Below, in pieces: positions 7,064 to 12,675 of a stretch of 13,189 nucleotides of DNA. The notes below the pieces were generated by a model. That model saw only the letters and a list, made by a program, of their open reading frames with translations. It did not search any database and had not been told where the DNA came from. This DNA comes from Clostridia bacterium (GTDB taxonomy: Bacteria; Bacillota; Clostridia; Oscillospirales; CAG-272), in contig JAFNZX010000265.1 of the NCBI GenBank assembly GCA_017382615.1, forward strand, positions 1-13,189, read 5' to 3'. A program made the position numbers and the translations under genes. Position 1 is the first letter of the stretch. Each line of letters starts with the position of its first letter.

Positions 7064-7771
7064 ATGAACAAAAAAACCGTGATTTCCAACGTGATCGTTT
7101 CGGTCATTGTTGACTTGCTGTTTGCAGGTATTCTGATCGGCGCAGGCGTGTTGGTGCTTTTGTTTCCGCAGATCTTTGGTGCGGTGCTCAGTGCAGCCTA
7201 TGCTCTGATCGGCATTTCGCTGGTGCTGACCACGATCCCCAATCTTATCGGCGGCATTTTTTCCATCAAGCAAAAGGGCGGCAAGTTTGACCTGATCTTT
7301 TCGATTGTGACCGTGGCTGTTGGCGTTGTGCTTGCCATCTACGGGATTATCTCTGCGCTGATCGCAATCGGTATCAGCGGCATCGGTCTGCCTGTTATAA
7401 TCGGTAGAATCATGAGTGTCATTCGTTTTGTCGTTTGCGGTTTGATCGCGCTTTTCCTGATCGTGCTGCCGCTTATTCGCATTATCAAGGCAGAAAAGAA
7501 ATTCATGCAGCTCAAGGCAGAGCTGGTCAAGATGACTTTCGGTGTGCTGATCCTTGTGCTGCTGATTTGCGGCTTGGTGGTATATGCGCTCAATGCACTG
7601 ATCGGTATTTCCTTGATCGTTGTCGGGGTGCTTGCTGCATTTTTCGCTTTGGTCATCTTACTTGTCGGTTTGATCGGCTTAAAAAAGGCTGACAAAAAGT
7701 CCCCGCACGTCATTGAAATGGACCTCAACGGCGACGGTATTCCCGATGCCATTATCACAAAGGATGAATAA
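7064..7771 (+). CDS. Six-helix membrane protein, array member 4, with EF-hand-like C-terminal loop
   Basis: At 235 residues this is the shortest paralogue. ATG 7064 has AAAGGAG 7 nt upstream, 30 bp after member 3. The N-terminus MNKKTVISN resembles members 1 and 3. Hydrophobic segments are at about 8-34, 42-66, 79-105, 112-140, 157-180 and 182-206. The cytoplasmic loop KQKGGKFDLIFS (DLIFS 76-80) and KKFMQLKAELVKMTFGVLIL (145-164) align with members 1 and 2. After a lysine-rich stop-transfer (LKKADKK) the tail contains DLNGDGIPDAII. There Asp220, Asn222, Asp224 and Asp228 fit the D-x-N-x-D-G-x-x-D calcium-loop pattern of EF-hands and dockerins. Only a single loop is present, and the predicted cytoplasmic side would be unusual for a dockerin-type loop. 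A strong terminator follows 11 bp after the stop. Confidence 0.85.
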   Translation: MNKKTVISNVIVSVIVDLLFAGILIGAGVLVLLFPQIFGAVLSAAYALIGISLVLTTIPNLIGGIFSIKQKGGKFDLIFSIVTVAVGVVLAIYGIISALIAIGISGIGLPVIIGRIMSVIRFVVCGLIALFLIVLPLIRIIKAEKKFMQLKAELVKMTFGVLILVLLICGLVVYALNALIGISLIVVGVLAAFFALVILLVGLIGLKKADKKSPHVIEMDLNGDGIPDAIITKDE

Positions 7772-7782
7772 TTGATAAACCC

Positions 7783-7815
7783 AAAAGACGGTAGGTATGG
7801 CACCTATCGTCTTTT
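7783..7815 (+). terminator. Rho-independent terminator ending the membrane-protein array
   Basis: AAAAGACGGTAGGT (7783-7796) pairs with ACCTATCGTCTTTT (7802-7815) around a 5-nt loop, with one G-T wobble. A's before and T's after the stem make it potentially bidirectional. The next promoter's -35 begins at 7819, immediately after it. Confidence 0.92.
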
Positions 7816-7818
7816 CTA

Positions 7819-7847
7819 TTGACAGAAAGACGCAATTTTGCTATAAT
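7819..7847 (+). promoter_or_regulatory. Consensus sigma-A promoter for the two-component operon
   Basis: A perfect TTGACA (7819-7824) and a perfect TATAAT (7842-7847) are separated by the optimal 17 bp. Transcription should begin near 7854, giving a leader of about 36 nt before the regulator ATG. Such a strong unregulated-looking promoter suggests constitutive production of the sensor pair. Confidence 0.92.
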
Positions 7848-7889
7848 GTTGCTACAGAAAAGTAATCCGACATCATTTTGAGGTGGCTT

Positions 7890-8585
7890 ATGAGAAATGG
7901 AAAGAAATATATTTTGGTTGCCGATGACGAGCGCGAAATCCGCGAGGTGCTGACGCTGCTTTTGTCCGGTGAGGGCTATGAGGTTGTGTGCGCAGAGGAC
8001 GGGCTTGCTGCGGCGCAGGCTGCCTGCGCACAGATCGACTTGTATATTATTGACGTGAATATGCCGGGGCAGAATGGCTTTATGACAGGCGCTGAAATTC
8101 GTCGCAGCTTTGACGCGCCTATCATATTTTTGACTGCATATTCTGCCGAGTCTGATAAGGTCATGGGCTTTGCAGCAGGCGCGGACGACTATATTGTCAA
8201 GCCTTTTTCCAACGTAGAGCTGCTGATGCGCGTCAAGGCAATCCTGCGTCGCGGTGTCGCGCCCGCAGCCAAAGAGCAGCAGCCCTCGTCTCACCGTCTT
8301 GTGCTGGCTGATTTGGCTTTGGATACAGACAGCCAGAGTGTAATCAAGGACGGGCAAAGCATTGCGCTGACCTATACGGAGTTTAAAATACTTGAGCTGC
8401 TGCTTTCCAACCGCAAGCGCATCTTTTCTTTGGATCAGATCTATGAAAGCGTTTGGAATGACAACGCAGTAGGCGACGGTGCCATCATGGTGCACGTCAA
8501 GAATTTGCGTAAAAAGCTTGGGGATAACTCCCGAGAGCCCAAATATATCAAGACCGCATGGGGAAGGGGGTATTACGTTGACTGA
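7890..8585 (+). CDS. OmpR/VanR-family response regulator
   Basis: The 231-residue DNA-binding response regulator has an N-terminal receiver and a C-terminal winged-helix effector domain. In the receiver (about 6-122) the acidic pocket is Asp12-Asp13-Glu14, the phosphoacceptor is Asp55 (YIIDVNMPG), and Thr82 and Lys104 (IVKPF) complete the switch. The effector (about 135-231) has the OmpR-type TYTEFKILELLLSN, MVHVKNLRKKLGD recognition region and WGRGYYV wing. The start ATG 7890 is preceded by GAGGTGG; an in-frame TTG at 7878 is less likely. Its end overlaps the kinase start by 8 bp, so the two are a cognate pair. The sequence style is that of the VanR/VncR group in Bacillota. Regulatory targets cannot be proven, but the repeats at 9617-9656 are candidates. 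Confidence 0.94.
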   Translation: MRNGKKYILVADDEREIREVLTLLLSGEGYEVVCAEDGLAAAQAACAQIDLYIIDVNMPGQNGFMTGAEIRRSFDAPIIFLTAYSAESDKVMGFAAGADDYIVKPFSNVELLMRVKAILRRGVAPAAKEQQPSSHRLVLADLALDTDSQSVIKDGQSIALTYTEFKILELLLSNRKRIFSLDQIYESVWNDNAVGDGAIMVHVKNLRKKLGDNSREPKYIKTAWGRGYYVD

Positions 8586-9609
8586 AAAGACCCCAAATAA
8601 GCATAAGCTATCCTTGGAAATTCTGGCAACCGTTGCGGTGTGCTTTGGCGTTTGCTTGATTTTATATCTCTTGCTTGGCTTTGTGGGCAGAAGTATCGTG
8701 GACAGCTACTGCTTTTATCACGACGTCTATCTTGACGAATTTGCATTGAGACAGCTGGATAATATCGTTGCAGGTATTGCCTTTATCATTTCCGCGCTGT
8801 GCTTTGCCGGTGCGTTTCTCGCACTTTTTGCCAAAAAGCTTGCCTATATTCGCAAAATCATAGCCGGCGTGCATGCCCTGCGGCAAGGAAATTACGATCA
8901 TCAGGTCGAAGTGGAAGGCAACAACGAGCTGACCGCGCTTGCACAGGCGGTCAATTATCTTTCTGAAAGCGAGCGTGAGCTCAAACGAAGAGAAAGCGAG
9001 CTTGCGGCACAAAAGGAGCAGTTGATCCGTTCGCTCTCGCACGATATCCGCACCCCTCTGACCTCCATTATGTCTTATACAGAGCTGCTTTGTACAAAGG
9101 AGAGCCTTGATGAGCAGGAGGGACGCGCTTATCTTACCTTGGTAGGCAAAAAAACCGCGCAGATCAAGCAGCTGACCGATATATTGTTGGACGGAGGGCA
9201 TCGCAGCGTCGAGTATTTTGATCATGCAACATTGCTTTTTGAGCAGCTGGCGTGCGAATTTGAAGAGGCATTGGAGCAGGATTTTTCCGTTTCGGTATCG
9301 CTTTCCATCCCCGATACGTTAAAGGGCAGCTTTGACGTGGGCGAGCTGCGCAGGATATTTGACAATCTGATCTCCAACGTGCAAAAGTATGCCGACCCCG
9401 CAAGATCCGTGCAGCTTTTCGTGAGCCGGGAAGCACAAGGACTTGTGATTTGTCAAAGCAATGCCGTTGCCGCAAGCCCAAGCGCGGCAGAGAGCTATCA
9501 AATGGGCATCTACAGCATTCGTCGTATTGCGCAGAATTACGGAGGCAGCGCAGAGGTCACCAAAACCGACGCCCAATTTGAGATTGTCATAAAATTGTCC
9601 GATTTTTGA
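8578..9609 (+). CDS. Sensor histidine kinase with short external loop
   Basis: The 343-residue partner of the regulator starts at TTG 8578, 7 nt after GGGGAAGGGGG and overlapping the regulator stop; no in-frame ATG is better placed. TM1 is about 14-37 and TM2 about 63-85, leaving only about 25 external residues, as in kinases that sense within the membrane. A HAMP-like linker (86-135) and a coiled-coil stretch lead to the HisKA box LIRSLSHDIRTPLTS with phosphoacceptor His155. The ATPase domain shows the N box (RRIFDNLISNVQKYAD, Asn263 and Asn267) and a G2-like MGIYSIRRIAQNYGG (309-323). The usual D-x-G-x-G (G1) motif is not visible; CQSNAVAASPS stands in its place. That pattern seems shared by related VncS-like kinases, so activity is not excluded. 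Autophosphorylation followed by transfer to Asp55 of the regulator is expected. Confidence 0.9.
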   Translation: MTEKTPNKHKLSLEILATVAVCFGVCLILYLLLGFVGRSIVDSYCFYHDVYLDEFALRQLDNIVAGIAFIISALCFAGAFLALFAKKLAYIRKIIAGVHALRQGNYDHQVEVEGNNELTALAQAVNYLSESERELKRRESELAAQKEQLIRSLSHDIRTPLTSIMSYTELLCTKESLDEQEGRAYLTLVGKKTAQIKQLTDILLDGGHRSVEYFDHATLLFEQLACEFEEALEQDFSVSVSLSIPDTLKGSFDVGELRRIFDNLISNVQKYADPARSVQLFVSREAQGLVICQSNAVAASPSAAESYQMGIYSIRRIAQNYGGSAEVTKTDAQFEIVIKLSDF

Positions 9610-9616
9610 GCAATCT

Positions 9617-9674
9617 TTAGAATTCTTCAGAATTATATACCAAATTTCCTTAGAATCGTGTGGTATTCTATAGT
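9617..9674 (+). promoter_or_regulatory. Candidate regulator-binding repeats and weak promoter
   Basis: AGAATT occurs at 9619-9624 and 9629-9634, exactly 10 bp apart, and AGAAT again at 9652-9656. Direct repeats one helical turn apart are typical of OmpR-family binding sites. Downstream, TATTCT (9664-9669) or TATAGT (9669-9674) can act as -10 boxes. The matching -35 positions are poor (for example TTCCTT at 9646-9651), as expected for an activator-dependent promoter. The inference is that the adjacent regulator controls the following small membrane protein. Confidence 0.45.
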
Positions 9675-9681
9675 CACCGAA

Positions 9682-9693
9682 GGGGAACACCCC
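9682..9693 (+). other. Small GC hairpin at the predicted mRNA 5' end
   Basis: GGGG (9682-9685) and CCCC (9690-9693) flank an AACA loop. With a -10 at 9669-9674 the transcript would start close to 9681, so this hairpin would cap its 5' end, an arrangement that can stabilise mRNA. There is no following T-run, so it is not a terminator. Confidence 0.35.
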
Positions 9694-9726
9694 AAAATAA
9701 AACAAAAATGAAAGTGAGGAAATTTT

Positions 9727-10074
9727 ATGTATTTTTCTGTATTGGATCTTCTCGTATTGGTATTTGCTGCATTTGCAGCCGTTGCACTGACTGCCGTTGC
9801 GCTGATGTTCTTGCTTAAGAACAAGCTTGCAAAGCGTATTGCCTTTTACGCAGCCGTTGCACTTGGCGTGCTGCTTTCATCGGCAGGCATTTACGTTGCC
9901 GCAGTATCCGCTCTCCCGCTTTTCGTGGCAGTGGCTGCTGCAGGCTTGATCTTGTCGATCGGTGCGCTGGTATTGGAACGCGTCGGCAAAGACAAAGCAA
10001 AGAGCTTCTTGCTTGCAAGAGCAGGCAGCATTGCCGCACTCGCACTTGGACTTTACAGTCTGTTCCTTTGGTAA
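9727..10074 (+). CDS. Small four-helix membrane protein (unknown function)
   Basis: This 115-residue protein starts at ATG 9727, with AGTGAGGA 6 nt upstream. It is almost entirely hydrophobic and Ala/Leu/Val-rich. Predicted helices lie at about 6-30, 37-60, 62-84 and 95-114, separated by short basic loops (KNKLAKR, and ERVGKDKAKS). There is no cleavable signal peptide, no catalytic-looking residue cluster and no cysteine. I recognise no family; it does not share the DLIFS or KAEL-KP motifs of the upstream array. It lies 117 bp downstream of the histidine kinase, behind AGAATT repeats and a weak promoter, and ahead of a hairpin terminator, so it forms its own transcription unit. Placement suggests it is the output, or a partner, of the two-component system. 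Confidence 0.75.
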   Translation: MYFSVLDLLVLVFAAFAAVALTAVALMFLLKNKLAKRIAFYAAVALGVLLSSAGIYVAAVSALPLFVAVAAAGLILSIGALVLERVGKDKAKSFLLARAGSIAALALGLYSLFLW

Positions 10075-10089
10075 AATAAAAAAATTCCG

Positions 10090-10119
10090 AATAGCCCGTT
10101 GGTTCGCCAACGGGCTATT
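10090..10119 (+). terminator. Perfect hairpin with TTCG loop (terminator-like)
   Basis: AATAGCCCGTTGG (10090-10102) pairs perfectly with CCAACGGGCTATT (10107-10119) around a TTCG tetraloop, a particularly stable RNA hairpin. The + strand lacks a proper T-run (only TT A CC follows). On the - strand, TTTTTTT follows about 5 nt after the stem. It probably terminates or processes the upstream transcript. Confidence 0.75.
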
Positions 10120-10125
10120 ACCGTA

Positions 10126-10154
10126 TTGACACATAGGAGAAAGTGTGATAAAAT
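10126..10154 (+). promoter_or_regulatory. Sigma-A promoter with extended -10 for the right-hand cluster
   Basis: TTGACA (10126-10131) and TAAAAT (10149-10154) have 17 bp between them, plus a TG at 10146-10147 that gives an extended -10. It comes directly after the TTCG hairpin. The -10 box overlaps the ATG at 10153, so transcripts from here would start near 10161, inside that small open frame. Confidence 0.75.
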
Positions 10155-10281
10155 GAACGTAACAGATGGAAAAAGGATGCCCGGATATATTGCGTGCATC
10201 TTTATCGGTTTTGTCTGCTTTGTGATCGGATTGGTGCTTTGCTTCCCGGCAATGTTCAAATACAACAGGAGCATATTTTGA
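10153..10281 (+). CDS. Possible 42-residue single-pass membrane peptide
   Basis: The frame from ATG 10153 encodes a short polar start (MNVTDGKRM), one transmembrane helix (about 11-33, IACIFIGFVCFVIGLVLCF core) and a basic tail (KYNRSIF). AGGAGA lies 12 nt upstream, somewhat distant. The difficulty is that the strong promoter at 10126-10154 covers this start codon, so its transcript would not carry the ATG or the ribosome binding site. Translation would then need ATG 10177, which has no well-spaced site, or a transcript reading through from upstream. The clean hydrophobic pattern argues for a real peptide; the promoter overlap argues against it. It ends 18 bp before the SGNH hydrolase. Unrecognised family. 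Confidence 0.45.
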   Translation: MNVTDGKRMPGYIACIFIGFVCFVIGLVLCFPAMFKYNRSIF

Positions 10282-10299
10282 AGGAGTAGGAGTCAGGAT

Positions 10300-11016
10300 A
10301 TGAAAGATCAGCAAATTCAATATTTTTCCGTGCTCGGTGATTCTATCAGCACGCTGGATGGCTTCAGCTATCCGCACGATGCGGTGTACTATACGAACGG
10401 ACGTAAATTTGAAACAGGTGTATTCTCTCCCGAGGATACCTGGTGGGGGCAGGTGATCGCGCACTTTGGCGGCAGATTGCTTGTCAATGATTCCTTTTCG
10501 GGCAGTACGGCTGTCAAAAGCCCCGCCTGCTTTGTAGAGTCTTACGGCTGCAGCGATGAGCGCACGTCGTATTTGCACAAGGGGGAAGGACGCCCTGGCG
10601 TGATCATGGTGTTTTTAGGCACAAATGACAGAGGCATACACGCAAAGCCCGCAGCAACAGAGCAGGCAGACTGGGAAGATCTGTCCGTATTCTCAACAGC
10701 GTATACAATCATGCTGAAAAAGCTGCGTGCAAATTATCCCGACGCGCAGATCTGGTGTCTGACGCTGCCCGTCAGCACGTGGTCAGCAAACGTACATTAT
10801 AAATTTCCGTTTACCTTTGCAGGGAGCCACGTGGAGGAGTATTGCGCCGTCATCCGTGATTGCGCAAACAAGCAGGGCTGTCGCGTCATTGATCTGTATG
10901 CGCAAACCCTTGCGCGACCATACGATACCGTGGACGGCTGCCATGCAAATGCATCCGGCATGAAAACACTTGCAGACGCCGTACTGGCAGAGCTGCAAGA
11001 GGGGAAAGGGGAATAA
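10300..11016 (+). CDS. Cytosolic SGNH/GDSL hydrolase
   Basis: The 238-residue serine esterase/acylhydrolase-type protein starts at ATG 10300, behind AAGGAG and AGGA sites. Block I is FSVLGDSIST (Ser15 nucleophile). Block II is NDSFSGS (63-69) with its glycine at 68, and block III is FLGTND (105-110) with oxyanion Asn109. Block V is DGCHANASGM with catalytic Asp212 and His215. A DTWWGQVI segment and GCSDERT (83-89) resemble a Clostridia-rich SGNH group often annotated only as GDSL-like hydrolase. There is no signal peptide, so it should act in the cytoplasm. The substrate is unknown; acyl, acetyl or other ester groups on lipids or sugars are plausible. The downstream gene begins 1 bp after its stop, which indicates an operon. 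Confidence 0.9.
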   Translation: MKDQQIQYFSVLGDSISTLDGFSYPHDAVYYTNGRKFETGVFSPEDTWWGQVIAHFGGRLLVNDSFSGSTAVKSPACFVESYGCSDERTSYLHKGEGRPGVIMVFLGTNDRGIHAKPAATEQADWEDLSVFSTAYTIMLKKLRANYPDAQIWCLTLPVSTWSANVHYKFPFTFAGSHVEEYCAVIRDCANKQGCRVIDLYAQTLARPYDTVDGCHANASGMKTLADAVLAELQEGKGE

Positions 11017-11017
11017 G

Positions 11018-11878
11018 ATGCAACGCCTGAAGCAAAACCGTGCGGCAAGCTTTGTCATCATCGGTGTCGTATATGCGCTTGCAACCTTGGTTGGCGTGCT
11101 TGTGTATCGTATGCTTGATTTTGATTGGTGGATCTCGCTGCTGATTGCGGACGTTGCGGCAACCGTGTTTACCTTTGCTTGTAGCATCATATTTGGTAAC
11201 GCATCTGTATATGATCCCTATTGGAGCGTGCAGCCGCCCGTGATACTGGTTGCATTTGCACTTGGCAGGGAATTGACCGCGCTTGGCGTGCTGCTGCTTG
11301 TTGCAGTGTCCTATTGGGCTGTGCGTCTGACCGCAAACTGGGCGTACACCTTTGGGAACTTGACGCATCAGGATTGGCGATACACCATGCTGCATGAGAA
11401 AACGGGAGTCTTTTATCCCTTTGTCAATTTTGTCGGCATACATATGGTCCCCACGCTGGTGGTTTGGGGCTGCATTCTGCCCGCAGTGTATGCCGTGCGC
11501 GAGGGGCTTGCAGCCAATCCCGCAAGCATTGCATTTGTGCTTTTGTCTGTGTTTGCCGCAAGCATGCAGGGCGTTGCAGATATCCAGATGCATACCTTTC
11601 GTCGCCACCGTGACGGCGCGTTTATCCGCCGCGGACTGTGGAAATATTCACGTCACCCCAATTACCTTGGTGAGATTTTGATGTGGTGGGGCGTGGGACT
11701 TGCCGTAGTGTGTGCCGCTCCGCAGGCGTGGTATCTGCTTGGCGGCGCTATCGCCAATACCGTGCTGTTTTTGGCTGTCAGCATTCCGCTTGCCGAGGGG
11801 CGGCAGTCCCGCAAGCCCGGTTATGCAGAATACAAAAAGCAGACGCGCATGCTGCTGCCTATTCGGAAACGAGGATGA
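11018..11878 (+). CDS. DUF1295 / steroid 5-alpha-reductase-like membrane protein
   Basis: This 286-residue multi-pass membrane protein has about seven hydrophobic segments (12-32, 38-59, 74-103, 132-160, 168-183, 218-236, 237-258). ATG 11018 follows GGGGAAAGGGGA and sits 1 bp after the hydrolase stop. DUF1295 hallmarks are YDPYWSVQPP (65-74), NWAYTFGNLTHQDWRY (107-122), HTFRRHRDGAFIRRGLWKYSRHPNYLGEI (192-220) and the final GYAEYKKQTRMLLP. The GLW-x-SRHPNY-x-GE element is shared with isoprenylcysteine carboxyl methyltransferases and sterol reductases, where it takes part in cofactor binding. The bacterial family is uncharacterised, and lipid reduction or methylation are both guesses. It is followed 3 bp later by a soluble methyltransferase, so a joint pathway is likely. 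Confidence 0.9.
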   Translation: MQRLKQNRAASFVIIGVVYALATLVGVLVYRMLDFDWWISLLIADVAATVFTFACSIIFGNASVYDPYWSVQPPVILVAFALGRELTALGVLLLVAVSYWAVRLTANWAYTFGNLTHQDWRYTMLHEKTGVFYPFVNFVGIHMVPTLVVWGCILPAVYAVREGLAANPASIAFVLLSVFAASMQGVADIQMHTFRRHRDGAFIRRGLWKYSRHPNYLGEILMWWGVGLAVVCAAPQAWYLLGGAIANTVLFLAVSIPLAEGRQSRKPGYAEYKKQTRMLLPIRKRG

Positions 11879-11881
11879 CTT

Positions 11882-12667
11882 ATGAATAACGTCAACAAAA
11901 CCTTATATATCCCGCTGTACGGCAAGGCGTACGTCAGCAGTCGCGGACTCTTTCTGCACGATCCCAAGGCGGAGCAGATCTGGGCAGCCGAGGGCTTTGC
12001 GCTGCGGGGAAAATCCAAGTCCAAGTGGCTGGCGTACTATATGGGTATTCGCTCCGCCGTATTTGACGGTTGGGTGCGTGAGCGTGTTGCAAGCAACCCC
12101 GATGCGGTGATCCTGCATATCGGATGCGGCATGGATAGCCGCGCTGCGCGTATCGGTAAGCATCCTTTGTGGTACGACGTGGATTTTCCCGACGTCATTG
12201 CCGAGAGAAAACGCTACTTTACCGAAAACGAATATTACAAAATGATTGCGGGTGACGCACGCGATTGCGCCTTTCTCGCACATGTCCCGCAGAAAAAGCA
12301 CGCCGTCGTGGTCATGGAGGGTATCAGTATGTATATGACGCACGCCGAGCTGCAAAGTGCCCTTGCAGCGTTGAGCGCGCATTTTGAGAGCATTGAACTG
12401 CTGATGGATGCGTATTCCGAGCGTGCAGCTCGGCTTTCAAAGTATAAAAATCCCATCAACGACGTAGGCGTGACGCAGGTGTGGGGCATAGATGACCCGA
12501 CCGTGATCGAGGCGGGCGGCATTGCCTTTGTCCGCACGCACGATATGACGCCCGCGCACTATATTGAGCAGCTGAAGGGAAGCGAAAAACGCATATTTGC
12601 CAAGCTGTACGCAGGCAACTTCTCGCGCAAGCTGTATCGGCTGTACGAGTACCAAAAACACACATAG
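11882..12667 (+). CDS. Leucine-carboxyl-methyltransferase-like SAM methyltransferase
   Basis: This 261-residue soluble class I methyltransferase resembles the LCM/PPM1 group (PF04072-type), which also includes O-methyltransferases of polyketide pathways. The SAM-binding loop VILHIGCGMDSRAARI (76-91) matches the family's LGxGxDTRxxRL. The acidic motif YDVDFPDVIAERKRYF (98-113) matches E-x-D-x-P-x-V-x-x-K, and AGDARD (123-128) with MEGISMYM (145-152) fits the following strands. ATG 11882 is preceded by GAGGATG and lies 3 bp after the DUF1295 stop. The protein probably transfers methyl to an oxygen of a small molecule; the substrate is unknown. Compared with family members of about 280-300 residues it is slightly short but complete. 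Confidence 0.85.
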   Translation: MNNVNKTLYIPLYGKAYVSSRGLFLHDPKAEQIWAAEGFALRGKSKSKWLAYYMGIRSAVFDGWVRERVASNPDAVILHIGCGMDSRAARIGKHPLWYDVDFPDVIAERKRYFTENEYYKMIAGDARDCAFLAHVPQKKHAVVVMEGISMYMTHAELQSALAALSAHFESIELLMDAYSERAARLSKYKNPINDVGVTQVWGIDDPTVIEAGGIAFVRTHDMTPAHYIEQLKGSEKRIFAKLYAGNFSRKLYRLYEYQKHT

Positions 12668-12675
12668 GAGAACGT

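Noticed and set aside
9727..10074. Fifth member of the membrane-protein array
   Set aside because: It is much shorter, lacks the DLIFS and K-x-EL-x-K motifs and the tail, and is a separate transcription unit.
10099..10152. Upstream TTG start for the 42-residue peptide
   Set aside because: It lies inside the TTCG hairpin and upstream of the -35 box; the extra residues look non-coding.
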